A stretch of DNA of 64,000 nucleotides from Marispirochaeta sp. GTDB lineage: Bacteria > Spirochaetota > Spirochaetia > JC444 > Marispirochaetaceae. The notes under the pieces were generated by a model. That model ran no database searches. It was given only the letters and a program-made list of their open reading frames with translations, and was not told where the DNA came from. Shown in pieces: positions 26,611-35,788 of this stretch (positions within the stretch are counted from its first letter, which is position 1; each line of letters begins with the position of its first letter). The stretch is taken from positions 806,001-870,000 of the forward strand of contig NZ_OY764209.1 in assembly GCF_963668165.1 (NCBI RefSeq). The letters run 5' to 3'. The translations under genes were made by a program, and so were the position numbers.

Positions 26611-27204
26611 ATGCGAATAACCGCTCTTGTTGGCAGCCGGAGAAAAAACGGCAATACAATCATAATTGTTAAAAACCTGCTCAAGACAGCAGAAGCATCC
26701 CTTCCCGGGGCCGAAACAGAGATCCTCTACCTTGGGGATTACACTATTGAAGCGTGTACAGGCTGCGAGGGCTGCCGCACAAGCTGGGACTGCGTTATTC
26801 AGGATGATTACCCTGCGATTGTCTCCAGCATAGATAAAGCCGACGCCCTGGTTCTCGCCTCTCCCACCTACTGGTACACCGTCTCCTCGGATATGAAGCG
26901 CTTTATCGACCGCAGCTACAGCCTGATCCAGTACCCCGTCAGCCGGCATGAGTGGATCAGCAAGTATTCCGGATCAGGCAAGGTATGTGTAACCGTCGCG
27001 GTCTGTGAACAGCATGATGAGTCGATGATGGGCAGCACCCTTACACTTCTGAACGATTTTTCCCGGGACCTGGGAATCGAAGTAGTTGCATCCATAAAAG
27101 CTCTGGGCCATTTTGAAGCAGGGAGCGTGAAGGGAGATTCAGCTGTCATTGACCAGGCAAAGCAGGCAGGCAGGAAACTGGCAGAAAAACTGGGCCCTGT
27201 TTGA
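26611..27204 (+). CDS. Flavodoxin-fold NAD(P)H-dependent FMN reductase / iron-sulfur flavoprotein-like
   Basis: 197 residues with a strong AGGAGGGA site. The N-terminus MRITALVGSRRKNGNT is the FMN phosphate loop. CTGCEGCRTSWDC follows, the Cys cluster seen in the iron-sulfur flavoprotein branch, and ASPTYWYTVSSDMKRFIDR is the family's flavin loop. It probably transfers electrons in the cytoplasm. Electron partner unknown. It lies just downstream of the CNNM gene and converges with fxsA. Confidence 0.88.
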   Translation: MRITALVGSRRKNGNTIIIVKNLLKTAEASLPGAETEILYLGDYTIEACTGCEGCRTSWDCVIQDDYPAIVSSIDKADALVLASPTYWYTVSSDMKRFIDRSYSLIQYPVSRHEWISKYSGSGKVCVTVAVCEQHDESMMGSTLTLLNDFSRDLGIEVVASIKALGHFEAGSVKGDSAVIDQAKQAGRKLAEKLGPV

Positions 27205-27219
27205 CTGGGTCGGCAGGGC

Positions 27220-27669
27220 TTACTGCGAGTCTTCCCCTGTATCAGTAACGTCCCGTGCCTGCTTCTGTTCGTGCCGGAAGACGTCCGAGAAATCAGAATC
27301 CCCGCGCTGGATCATTCCGCTGAAACGGGTTTTAAGCAAATTACGAAAAAAAACTCTTGATACGGGAATCAGCAGCAAAAAGCCGATGACATCGGTAATG
27401 ACACCCGGAGTGATCAGAACAAGACCGGCACCAAAAATCAAGAGGCCATCGATCATATCGTCCGCCGGGAAAATCCCCTGCTGCATAGTGTGCCGGATCT
27501 TCATCCAGACCTTGAAGCCCTGCTGCCGTGCGAGGGCCGCCCCCAGGATCCCGGTGCCAAGGACAAGCAGAATGGCCATTCCTGCACCAATCCAGGACCC
27601 GATCTTTATCAGCAGATACAGCTCGATAATCGGCAGGAGAGTAAAAAAAGGAAGCAGCCGTATAAACAT
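27220..27669 (-). CDS. fxsA: FxsA-family membrane protein
   Basis: 149 residues from an ATG at 27669 following GGGGTGG; an upstream extension lacks this site. Seen: RLLPFFTLLPIIELYLLIKIGSWIGAG, TGILGAALARQQGF and GLLIFGAGLVLITPGVITDVIGFLLLIP, the family's conserved membrane segments. FxsA in E. coli affects phage T7 exclusion when overproduced; its normal function is unknown. The C-terminal tail is charged and variable. Confidence 0.9.
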   Translation of the reverse strand: MFIRLLPFFTLLPIIELYLLIKIGSWIGAGMAILLVLGTGILGAALARQQGFKVWMKIRHTMQQGIFPADDMIDGLLIFGAGLVLITPGVITDVIGFLLLIPVSRVFFRNLLKTRFSGMIQRGDSDFSDVFRHEQKQARDVTDTGEDSQ

Positions 27670-27873
27670 AATCCACCCCTTCTGCAAATCAGGGTACCCA
27701 GGAAGCACATGCAGGGTCAACGACTTTCACAGAAAATCCGGGGTAAAACTGATATTGGAAAACAGGCATATATACTGAAAACAATATGAGAAAACGGTCT
27801 GCCCTGATCATTTTTAACAGAAATTAAACATAACTTCATAGGAAATGGTACAAATATACACTACTATCTCGTC

Positions 27874-28530
27874 ATGACCGGCACCAAGCATACCGGCTTT
27901 AACCTGGATAAAATAGAAAAGTCACTTACTACATTTCGCAGCCATTTTAGAGAGATAAATGCCCTCCTGCTTATGAGCCGGGAAGATTTTACACCCCTGA
28001 TCGTATCCCAGCTTATGGAGGCCTATGAGTTTGCAAACCATTTATGGAAGAACAGTATTAATCTTTTTTCTCCCTCCGGTCTTTACCATATGCTTGAACT
28101 GAACCATATTGTATTATGCGGTACCGATAAAACCCGGCGGATGGAATACTTTGCCCACCTGCAGGAGACCCGCACAAAATTCCAGAAGAACATAAAATCA
28201 ATCCTTGAGTGGTACAGAAAAAAATACAAGAAGCATACACCATACCGGCTGGCAGCGGGCTATTACACCCGAGCCCTGAGTCATCCTCAGCTCTTTGTTG
28301 AGGGAAACCACCGTACGGAAAACATCATCATAAATTATTATCTTCTGGGAGAGGGCCTGGGCCCCTATGTCATTTCACGGGATACAGCGACCCAGTACCT
28401 GAATCTTTCGGGTATGATAAAATTCAGCTATAAGGGGGAGTGGATCAGCGATATGAAGCGCGGCAAATATGAAACGGTATTTGGTGAGTTCCTGCGCCGG
28501 TACGGCGAGACTGATTTTCTTTCGGGATAA
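27874..28530 (+). CDS. Fic-like protein with non-canonical active-site motif
   Basis: 218 residues. The region 137-148 reads HPQLFVEGNHRT. This fits the Fic core H-P-F-x-D/E-G-N-G-R, with the catalytic His137, acidic Glu143, Gly144-Asn145 and Arg147 kept. His146 replaces the second Gly, and the second motif Arg is Asn150. Predicted helices on both sides fit the Fic fold. Canonical Fic enzymes transfer AMP or other phosphate-linked groups to proteins; the changed motif may alter the nucleotide used. Only three bases separate it from the Na/Pi transporter gene, so they are cotranscribed. Start chosen at the first ATG (27874), with no clear ribosome site. Confidence 0.66.
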   Translation: MTGTKHTGFNLDKIEKSLTTFRSHFREINALLLMSREDFTPLIVSQLMEAYEFANHLWKNSINLFSPSGLYHMLELNHIVLCGTDKTRRMEYFAHLQETRTKFQKNIKSILEWYRKKYKKHTPYRLAAGYYTRALSHPQLFVEGNHRTENIIINYYLLGEGLGPYVISRDTATQYLNLSGMIKFSYKGEWISDMKRGKYETVFGEFLRRYGETDFLSG

Positions 28531-28533
28531 GAA

Positions 28534-30216
28534 ATGGACTGGTCAGCCTTTCTCTACAATCCGATTCTAACGCTCTTACGGATCCTTGGCGGTCTGGGTA
28601 TTTTTCTCTACGGCATGCAGACCATGAGCGGAGGGATCCATCAATGGGCGGGCAACCGGCTGCATGGATTCGTGCAGGGACTCACCGCAACCCCCCTGTC
28701 CGGTATTCTGACAGGCATGGGTGTTACCACCCTGATCCAGTCTTCATCGGCCACCACAGTTGTGCTTGTTTCCATGGTTAACGCGGGACTGATACCATTA
28801 CGAAACTCCATTGCGGTAATCATGGGGGCCAATATAGGAACCACCTTTACGGCCTGGGCGGTATCCCTGTTGGGGTTTTCTCTGGACATATCGAGCTTTG
28901 CGTTGCCTGCTATTGCACTCAGTCTGCCCTTTCGGTTCAGTAAACGGGAAGCAAACAAGCGTTTCGCCCAAATTCTGCTGGGATTCGGGCTGCTTTTTCT
29001 CGGAATAAACGAGATGAAGCTTGGGCTGTCTGTTCTGGACCAGAGTGATGTTATCTCCCGTGTACTGCTTCATTTTCCGGAAACCGGATTATTGTCCCGT
29101 TTGATCTTTATTCTCCTTGGAGCAGGCTTGAGCCTGGCCCTGCAGTCATCCAGTGCGGCGATTACCCTGACCCTCACCATGGTCTATCTTGGGCAGCTCC
29201 CTTTTTCGCTGGCCGCAGCGATTGTACTCGGCGAGAATATCGGGACCACCCTCACGGCGTACGTTGCCTCTTTGGAGATGTCTGTCGAGGCCAAACGCTG
29301 TGCCCGGTCGCATATGCTTTTTAATATCTTCGGTGTCCTCTGGATGTTTTTCCTGGTTGACCCGATGATCCTGTTAGTAGATCTTTGTGTTCCCGGGGCC
29401 CTTCTGGAACCTTCAGCGATCACCTTCCATCTCGCAGCCTTTCACACCTTCTTCAATAGTATAAACACTCTTCTTCTTGCCGGATTTATTCCCCGTATAG
29501 AGAAACTCGTCTCTTGGCTTGTTCCGGAAAAGGAAACGGATCTCCAAAAACCGGGCAACATACCATGGATACGCGGGAACCTGCCGGATGCCGGGGATGC
29601 AAACCTTATCAACGCCCGGGGGGCGGTTATCCGCCTGTCCCGGGAGGTGCGGATAATGGCCGACTATGTTATCAATTATTTTGAACCGAGCCTGACCGAC
29701 AAGACGGAGCTGGCGTCCCTGATCGAGGAGAAGGAGATCTCCATCGACGGAATGGAAGAATCCATCCTCGCCCACCTGTCGGAATGCGCGCTGCAGCATC
29801 TTACCGAAGAGCAGGCCCAGTGGGTGGCCGCCCGTATGCGGATTATCGGAGAATTTGAACGCATCGGTGACGGCCTGGTAACCATCCATAATCTGGCGGA
29901 AAAACTGGTTAAGCGAAAAGACGGTATAAGCAGCGAAAAAATAAACCAGTTACTGGAAATTGCCTTTTCGGTCAGGGACTTTCTGGAGTATATATCCACC
30001 TTGCTGGACCAGGATGTCGCCGACCAGGAGATGAAACTGGCCCGTACGATGGAAGAGGAGATAAACCAGTTCAGAAGTAAACTGGACAAAACATCCAGAA
30101 AGCGAATAAAGTCGGGTGGGAATTTAAAGGGGGAACTTTTATTTATGGAGATTGTCAGGCGCTTTGAGATACTTGGAGACGACTGCATCGTTATTGCAAA
30201 AGACCTTTCCCGATAG
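28534..30216 (+). CDS. Na+/phosphate cotransporter family protein with PhoU-like tail
   Basis: 560 residues. The membrane part (about 1-330) holds the family's inverted repeat with the two QSSS motifs: TTLIQSSSATTVVLVSMVNAGL and LALQSSSAAITLTLTMVYLG. Each is paired with an ANIGTTFTAW or ENIGTTLTAY motif. From about 370 a PhoU-like helical domain follows (RLSREVRIMADYVINYFEPS, RIIGEFERIGDGLVTIHNLAEKL). Role: sodium-driven phosphate uptake at the inner membrane, with the PhoU part likely regulatory. It is coupled to the Fic-like gene upstream. Confidence 0.93.
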   Translation: MDWSAFLYNPILTLLRILGGLGIFLYGMQTMSGGIHQWAGNRLHGFVQGLTATPLSGILTGMGVTTLIQSSSATTVVLVSMVNAGLIPLRNSIAVIMGANIGTTFTAWAVSLLGFSLDISSFALPAIALSLPFRFSKREANKRFAQILLGFGLLFLGINEMKLGLSVLDQSDVISRVLLHFPETGLLSRLIFILLGAGLSLALQSSSAAITLTLTMVYLGQLPFSLAAAIVLGENIGTTLTAYVASLEMSVEAKRCARSHMLFNIFGVLWMFFLVDPMILLVDLCVPGALLEPSAITFHLAAFHTFFNSINTLLLAGFIPRIEKLVSWLVPEKETDLQKPGNIPWIRGNLPDAGDANLINARGAVIRLSREVRIMADYVINYFEPSLTDKTELASLIEEKEISIDGMEESILAHLSECALQHLTEEQAQWVAARMRIIGEFERIGDGLVTIHNLAEKLVKRKDGISSEKINQLLEIAFSVRDFLEYISTLLDQDVADQEMKLARTMEEEINQFRSKLDKTSRKRIKSGGNLKGELLFMEIVRRFEILGDDCIVIAKDLSR

Positions 30217-30261
30217 ATGCCATATCTGCATCGAGAGGTATAAGAAATGCCGGAGATTCTT

Positions 30262-30897
30262 CTATAAAAGCAGAATCCAGCTCCCGATTCCAATACATAT
30301 CTGGGCAACATAGTATGTTGAAAGAATCAACAATTCGTCATATTTAACAGGACGTATGAATTTATTCCAGGCAATAATACAATCCGAAAGCGCTATCAGC
30401 ACGGCTCCGCCGACAAGCAGAGGCTGCCCTGTACCAAAGGCCGCCGCAATAACCAGAGCTGTAATAGCGGTGTATCCGCACACCGCCCAAAAAAGTATCG
30501 AGTCATCTATGTTCGGCTTGAGAAACAGCACAAGGTAAAGCAGCAAAGCCAGGGAAACAATCACGAGAGACATCAGATTGAAGGCTCCGACTGCAAGAAA
30601 CGCCGCAAGATAGCCGGTATGGGCGAAGAAAAAACCGATCAGACCGTGAATAAAGGTCTCATCCCCGCTGGATAAAAAGAAGTCGCCTACCATGGAGGCT
30701 GCCAGGGCAAAGCAAATCCCCGCCAGGTACAGGGATACGCCAAGACCGTTATAAACGGCGTATGCGGCGACCAGCAGCACAACACTTCCGGTTACCATCA
30801 TTTTTACAGGGATTTTTCCCCTTCCCTGTCGCGCATAATATACAGAAACTACCCCGAAAATTGCAGGAAAAATCCACAACACAAATTTTGTAATCAT
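30262..30897 (-). CDS. YhhN-family membrane protein (lysoplasmalogenase-like)
   Basis: 211 residues, almost entirely hydrophobic with about eight membrane segments. Family signatures: [35 protein letters not shown] and [15 protein letters not shown]...[10 protein letters not shown]. The paired Asp residues in GDFFL and LSD are the conserved polar groups of the fold. Some members hydrolyse the vinyl ether of lysoplasmalogens; whether this one does is not shown. Converges with the transporter gene and is divergent from the chemotaxis receptor. Confidence 0.87.
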   Translation of the reverse strand: MITKFVLWIFPAIFGVVSVYYARQGRGKIPVKMMVTGSVVLLVAAYAVYNGLGVSLYLAGICFALAASMVGDFFLSSGDETFIHGLIGFFFAHTGYLAAFLAVGAFNLMSLVIVSLALLLYLVLFLKPNIDDSILFWAVCGYTAITALVIAAAFGTGQPLLVGGAVLIALSDCIIAWNKFIRPVKYDELLILSTYYVAQICIGIGSWILLL

Positions 30898-31051
30898 GAT
30901 AGTATTTTACTATCCTGCTGAACCACTGGCAAGACTGATTTCTGATCATTGCTTTTTGTCAGCAGTAATGGAGATTACTGTTCTTTTCCACAAATGGCTG
31001 TTATACTGTTTTTTAACAGATAAAATATACGAAGAAAAGGAGACTTCGCTT

Positions 31052-32971
31052 GTGAATATCAGACTAAAACTCCTCCTGGCCTTTCTATGCTTTGCCGTAA
31101 TACTTGCAGGGGTCGTTCAGGTTACCCTGGTCAGTTCCCGCAGTGTAGTAGCCCTTGCAACCCAGAGCCGTTACTCCACCGCTGCTCTGGCGGATTGGAA
31201 CAGGCTCAATCTGGTCAACAACAAGCTCTTGTCTGCTGTCAATGCTCCGGATTATTTTCAGCAGAACTGGCCGAAGGTCAACGAGTCCTTTCACCAGAAC
31301 CTGACAAGGCTGATTGAGTCCGAAGACTTAAACCGTATTCCCCGGGTTGCCGGAGAACTGGAAAGCCTTTCGAATCTGTATACATTGATCAAGCCGAATA
31401 TTGATTCCATAGGGAATCTTTTCATCTCCAACGATAATACAGACCTCACAAGCAGGCTGCGAAGTCAGAGTCTTTACCAGCTGTTGGAGCAGCTAAAAAC
31501 CAACAGAAGTGAGGCAACCCTTTATATAGAGGCACTTCGCTTTGAAAACCTCATTAACAGCCTGGAGATCTCCTCCGACGCCTTTAACCAGCTGCTTACA
31601 CGCTTACCCAACCTTCTGGATGAAGAAATACAGCAGGTCTCAGGCAGGCAGCAGCTGATGGTGCTGGCTGCAATCATTCTGGTAGGACTTGTTTCCGCAC
31701 TTTTTGCAGTACTGTTTTCCGGCCGCATAAGCAAACGGATAGTCCGTATAGAGGAGGTTATGAGCGCTGTCTCCAAGCGCAACCTTACTGTACAATCAGA
31801 AGTTGAGGCCAGGGACGAAACCGGCCGGCTCGCTAACCATATAAACGCGGTCATTTCCAACCTGAAGAATATTATTGACGAAATCAAACAGGGTTCTTCG
31901 GAAGCAATGCATCTGCAGGAGGAGCTAGCAACCTCTACCGCTGAATCCTCCGCTGCGATGACAGAGATCGCGGCAAATATCAAGAATATTGAACGGCAGT
32001 TCACCTCCCTGGATGAGGTAATCCAGAATGTCGACAGATCGGTGAATTCCATCGGCCGTCTTATCAATGCCCAGAACCAGGGGATTGAACAGCAGTCGAC
32101 CGCAATTGTCCAGTCGTCCTCGGCTATTGAAGAGATGGCCGCATCAATTCAGAACATATCCCGCCTGGCCCAGGAACGGGCGGATGGTGTAAACAGCCTG
32201 GTCAACGTTACAGCCCGGGGATCCGAACGGGTAGAAACGACTTCAGCCCTTATCCGGCAAATCTCCCGGGAAATTGAGGGACTACTGGAGATCATCGATA
32301 TTATCAATTCCATTGCCGAGCAGACCGATATGCTCAGCATGAACGCCGCCATCGAGTCCGCCCACGCCGGTGAAGCAGGAAAGGGTTTTGCCGTTGTCGC
32401 AGAGGAGATCCGCAAGCTGGCCGAATCTACGACTGAAAACTCGCAGATGGTAACCAAGTCGCTCAAGGCCATTACAAGCCGTATAACAGAAGCCGATGAA
32501 AGTTCTCAGGAGAGCCTGTCGACTCTGAAAGAAGTCAACGCGGAGGTCGACAATACCTCCAAGGCCTTCACCGACATCTCCCAGGCCATGGTTGAAATGG
32601 CCAACGGAACAACGGAAGTCGTATCCGGCACCACGGAGGTACGCAGCGCTTCCGACGAGATCAAGCAGGGTGCAGGTTCCATCCAGAAAGAGGCGGAACA
32701 GATTTCCCTTAATGTACAGGAGGTACGGCAGCTCTCGTCCCAGGTACTGAACGGCATCCGTGAGATTGATGCCGGAGGCGAAGAAGTAATTAAGGCCATC
32801 GGCTCACTTAACGAGGCAGGTCAGCTCACCAGGGAAAATATGACAAACCTTTCGGCCATGGTTGCCCAATTCATTACCAACGGGGACGAGGCCGAGGAAA
32901 CTGCCCACAAAGAAGCCGCCGAAGAGAACGAAGAAACAGAAGAAGAGACAGCGGTTAGAATTTCTGACTGA
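31052..32971 (+). CDS. Methyl-accepting chemotaxis protein
   Basis: 639 residues from a GTG at 31052, eight bases after AAGGAGA; an in-frame upstream extension has no site. TM1 ([21 protein letters not shown]) and TM2 ([21 protein letters not shown]) bracket a roughly 190-residue periplasmic helical sensor. A HAMP domain follows, then a long coiled coil with the hairpin tip [38 protein letters not shown], the CheA/CheW-binding site. The C-terminus is Glu-rich and has no CheR-tether pentapeptide. Ligand unknown. A lipoprotein gene follows 44 bases later. Confidence 0.95.
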   Translation: MNIRLKLLLAFLCFAVILAGVVQVTLVSSRSVVALATQSRYSTAALADWNRLNLVNNKLLSAVNAPDYFQQNWPKVNESFHQNLTRLIESEDLNRIPRVAGELESLSNLYTLIKPNIDSIGNLFISNDNTDLTSRLRSQSLYQLLEQLKTNRSEATLYIEALRFENLINSLEISSDAFNQLLTRLPNLLDEEIQQVSGRQQLMVLAAIILVGLVSALFAVLFSGRISKRIVRIEEVMSAVSKRNLTVQSEVEARDETGRLANHINAVISNLKNIIDEIKQGSSEAMHLQEELATSTAESSAAMTEIAANIKNIERQFTSLDEVIQNVDRSVNSIGRLINAQNQGIEQQSTAIVQSSSAIEEMAASIQNISRLAQERADGVNSLVNVTARGSERVETTSALIRQISREIEGLLEIIDIINSIAEQTDMLSMNAAIESAHAGEAGKGFAVVAEEIRKLAESTTENSQMVTKSLKAITSRITEADESSQESLSTLKEVNAEVDNTSKAFTDISQAMVEMANGTTEVVSGTTEVRSASDEIKQGAGSIQKEAEQISLNVQEVRQLSSQVLNGIREIDAGGEEVIKAIGSLNEAGQLTRENMTNLSAMVAQFITNGDEAEETAHKEAAEENEETEEETAVRISD

Positions 32972-33015
32972 TGCAGCTTGAAGAAGCCCGGAGAGGGGGA
33001 TACACTCTCCCCAGT

Positions 33016-33759
33016 ATGAAGTATACAACACCAGCAGTCCTGCTGCTCAGTTTGTTTATTGCCGGGTTTTCATCCTGCTCTGTGGCAACCTCGATTCAGC
33101 TCGACGATCCAGTCTCAGGCTCGGTTGACACAAGGGTAACGATGGACCCACTGCTGCGTCAGTACCTGGGCGACCTGGCGGAGATACAGGGACCCAGGGT
33201 AGATGACGACGCAAGTTTCTTTGATACGGCGGCCCTGACCGCCGGGTTTTCCGCCGCCGAAGGGATCTCCCTTACAGGTATTGTACTGGAAGCCCCGGAA
33301 ACCCTGCGTATTCTCGCACAATTCCCGGATATTCAGCGTATTTTTCCCGAAGACATCAGTACCCGGGGGAATTCGGTTTTCCACTTTCAGCGCTCCGGGA
33401 ATACCGGGACATTGAGCATCCGGGTCGATGCCCGCAACGTTGCATCTATCCTGGAAATGGTCCCCTTCGGCAGTGATCCGGTTTCCCAGACCATAACCGG
33501 GGTTTTTCAGAGCGGAGGAGACGAAGAAGAGCTTAAAGAAATGCTGGTCTGGACATTTGAGGAATATGCTTCTGCCGAAACAATAGAAAAGATGATTGAT
33601 TCCGCCGCCATACTCCTGCGCATTCAGGTCCCGGGAAGGATACAAAACGTGGACGGCGGTATTCGGCTGTCCGAGAACACCGCCGAGTTCAGTATTCCTC
33701 TTTTACGATTTATGAGCCTTAACCCGCCTCTGGAATATGCCGTCAGGTACTCGCTCTGA
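33016..33759 (+). CDS. Predicted lipoprotein, unknown function
   Basis: 247 residues from the ATG at 33016; earlier in-frame codons have no signal character. The signal KYTTPAVLLLSLFIAGFSSC has a lipobox-like end. The mature protein mixes helical and strand segments, ends YAVRYSL and resembles no family I recognise. Spirochaete lipoproteins of this size are common. Its 3' end overlaps the convergent HAD gene by 57 bases. It may be cotranscribed with the chemotaxis receptor. Confidence 0.68.
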   Translation: MKYTTPAVLLLSLFIAGFSSCSVATSIQLDDPVSGSVDTRVTMDPLLRQYLGDLAEIQGPRVDDDASFFDTAALTAGFSAAEGISLTGIVLEAPETLRILAQFPDIQRIFPEDISTRGNSVFHFQRSGNTGTLSIRVDARNVASILEMVPFGSDPVSQTITGVFQSGGDEEELKEMLVWTFEEYASAETIEKMIDSAAILLRIQVPGRIQNVDGGIRLSENTAEFSIPLLRFMSLNPPLEYAVRYSL

Positions 33760-34416
33760 GTCAAGAAGATACAGAATCCTGCTGCGTTCCCGTTGGGAAA
33801 AGTCTTTGATCACAACATCCGGTTTTAGTACCCCTTCTGCTTGAGATCCGGAGGTTTTCAGAGCAAAACAGAACAGCCCCGCCCGTTTGGCAGATTCAAT
33901 TCCCGGCGGTGAATCTTCGATAGCCGCTGCCCAACCGGCAGGGATACCCATGCGTTCAAGTGCTGTTCTGTAGGGTTCCGGATCGGGTTTACAGTTCTGA
34001 ACCTGATCGCCGGCAACCCGCACGTTAAAATACAGGGACAAGCCCGCCGTACTCAGTACACGGTCAACATAGGCTGTGGCCGACGAGGATGCTACCCCTG
34101 TGGCGACTCCCAGAGAACGCAGCTCAGTCAGCAGCTCAGGAACACCGTCCCGGGGAGACAGCGGCTTTACAGACAAGCGGTCCAGGCTGCGCTGTGCCTG
34201 GCGTTCCGCCAGAACCTTCGCTGACAGATCCCCGCCGAGCCGGTGTTCGTGAATCAGAATACTCCACATCTCCTCGTCCGAGACTCCGATAAAGCGCCGG
34301 GTATCTTCAAGAGACAAGGGTATTTCCAATTCTCCGGCAAGGGACAGCAGTGTTTCCGCATGAAAGGGTTCAGAATCTACCAGAACCCCGTCCAGATCAA
34401 AGATGACAGCCTTCAA
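33703..34416 (-). CDS. HAD-superfamily phosphatase / beta-phosphoglucomutase-like, end of mannitol operon
   Basis: 237 residues from a TTG at 34416 whose TTGA overlaps the mtlD stop, with GGAGG eight bases upstream. All HAD motifs are present: AVIFDLDGVLVDSEP (nucleophile and acid/base Asp), ATGVASSSA, the Lys in VQNCKPDPEPYRTAL and AIEDSPPGIESAKRAG. The cap matches subfamily I (PGMB-like). In a mannitol operon a sugar-phosphate phosphatase for mannitol-1-phosphate or fructose-phosphate housekeeping is plausible; a beta-phosphoglucomutase serving the GH65 phosphorylase elsewhere in the window is an alternative. Confidence 0.85.
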   Translation of the reverse strand: MKAVIFDLDGVLVDSEPFHAETLLSLAGELEIPLSLEDTRRFIGVSDEEMWSILIHEHRLGGDLSAKVLAERQAQRSLDRLSVKPLSPRDGVPELLTELRSLGVATGVASSSATAYVDRVLSTAGLSLYFNVRVAGDQVQNCKPDPEPYRTALERMGIPAGWAAAIEDSPPGIESAKRAGLFCFALKTSGSQAEGVLKPDVVIKDFSQRERSRILYLLDSERVPDGIFQRRVKAHKS

Positions 34417-35771
34417 TGAGCGGCCTCCTCCCTCTTTGCTGCCGGAGGGCTTACCGGAGTTAAACGGACCACCGGCTTTCCGCGACTGGCCACAATAATC
34501 TCCCTTCCTGCCATGGCTTCGGAGACCAGTTGAGCGAAGTTGTCCCGGGCTTCCTTCATGGAGACTATTCTGATCCACTGATGAACGTAATTTCTTACAA
34601 GATCATCAACTCCGCGGTCCTCATAGGCGTTCTCTATGGCCGTGAGGACTTCTGTATCATTCAAGGAGGTAATCCGGGGCAGAACCTCCTTTATGTCGCT
34701 GATTTCAAGAAGCTCACGCAAGCGGGCGGCCTGCGCATCATCATCGTTTCGAAAATAGAGGGCCGCAGCAATCCCGACCAGCAGGTTCTGGTTCGGCAGG
34801 CTGTACTCTGTTGTTCCCCGCAGGGGTTTAATCAGCCGGTCATCAAAACCAAGCTTCCGCAGGGGCTGCCGGCCGACTCGTTGTACGTCATCCTTAAGCC
34901 AGGGGTTGGCAAAACGCCGCAGGATCTTTTCGATATATTCTCTGTGTTTTTCACGGTCAAAACCGTAGCGCCTGACAAGAACCTCGCCGCTCTCCTCCAT
35001 GGCACCCCGGACTATCTGCCGGATCTGATCATCCCCAATGCTCTGGTCTATTGTCCCGTACCCGTGAAGGGACCCCAGGTAGGCGGCAATGGCATGTCCG
35101 GTGTTCAGGGTAAAGAGTTTTCTTTCCACAAAGGCGGTCAGGGTGTCGGTTAACTGCATCCCGGCAATTTCAGGCACAGCTCCTGCAAAACCGCCGCGGT
35201 CAACGATCCACTCACTGAAATCCTCTACCCGTACCCGCAGCACATCATCGGATTCCTCCATAGGGGGTACGATCCTGTCGACCGCGGAATCTGGAAAGCC
35301 TGCATATTTTTTTACGTAGGCTTTTGTTTCCTCATCCAGAGACTCTTCCACCAGCTCTTTTAATTTAGATGAAGCATTTACCATGTTCTCGCAGGCTATA
35401 ATATTGACCGTGCCGGAGCTGCCTTTCTGTCTGCGTCGTTCCAGTCCGGCCGCGATTCTGAGGGCAATATGCTCCAGAACATTGGGACCTACAGCCGTTG
35501 TTACAATTTCCGCCCCGGCGATGGCATCCAGCAGGGCGTCATCATCCGGGTAACAGCCGTCTACAGGAGAAACGGTCTCTTCGCTACGTGTTTCACCGAC
35601 AATCTCAACAGTATATTCACCCCTCTTTTGCAGTTCAGGGATTATGATGTCGCTGATATCCACGAACAGTACCCGGTATCCGGACCGGGACAAGAGGGCG
35701 CCAATAAATCCCCTGCCAATATTTCCGGCACCGAATTGTACCGCCAGTTTCATATCTTTTTCTTCTTTCAT
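34413..35771 (-). CDS. mtlD: Mannitol-1-phosphate 5-dehydrogenase with C-terminal Phd/YefM-like domain
   Basis: 452 residues from the ATG at 35771 after GGAAGG. It oxidises mannitol-1-phosphate to fructose-6-phosphate with NAD in the cytoplasm. Seen: AVQFGAGNIGRGFIGALLSRSGY (NAD loop), NIIACENMVNAS, FSEWIVDRGGF and KLFTLNTGHAIAAYLGSLHGY (catalytic Lys/Asn/His region). The dehydrogenase part ends near residue 400. The remaining roughly 50 residues read VSMKEARDNFAQLVSEA...GREIIVASRGKPVVRLTPV, matching the Phd/YefM antitoxin DNA-binding fold. Usual MtlD proteins are about 380-390 residues and lack this. No internal ribosome site is seen, so it appears to be a true fusion. Confidence 0.9.
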   Translation of the reverse strand: MKEEKDMKLAVQFGAGNIGRGFIGALLSRSGYRVLFVDISDIIIPELQKRGEYTVEIVGETRSEETVSPVDGCYPDDDALLDAIAGAEIVTTAVGPNVLEHIALRIAAGLERRRQKGSSGTVNIIACENMVNASSKLKELVEESLDEETKAYVKKYAGFPDSAVDRIVPPMEESDDVLRVRVEDFSEWIVDRGGFAGAVPEIAGMQLTDTLTAFVERKLFTLNTGHAIAAYLGSLHGYGTIDQSIGDDQIRQIVRGAMEESGEVLVRRYGFDREKHREYIEKILRRFANPWLKDDVQRVGRQPLRKLGFDDRLIKPLRGTTEYSLPNQNLLVGIAAALYFRNDDDAQAARLRELLEISDIKEVLPRITSLNDTEVLTAIENAYEDRGVDDLVRNYVHQWIRIVSMKEARDNFAQLVSEAMAGREIIVASRGKPVVRLTPVSPPAAKREEAAH

Positions 35772-35788
35772 GTTTCCTTCCAAGCGCT

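Noticed and set aside
34413..34568. Separate phd antitoxin gene inside mtlD
   Set aside because: No ribosome site before the internal ATG and no toxin gene beside it; the frame is continuous with mtlD.
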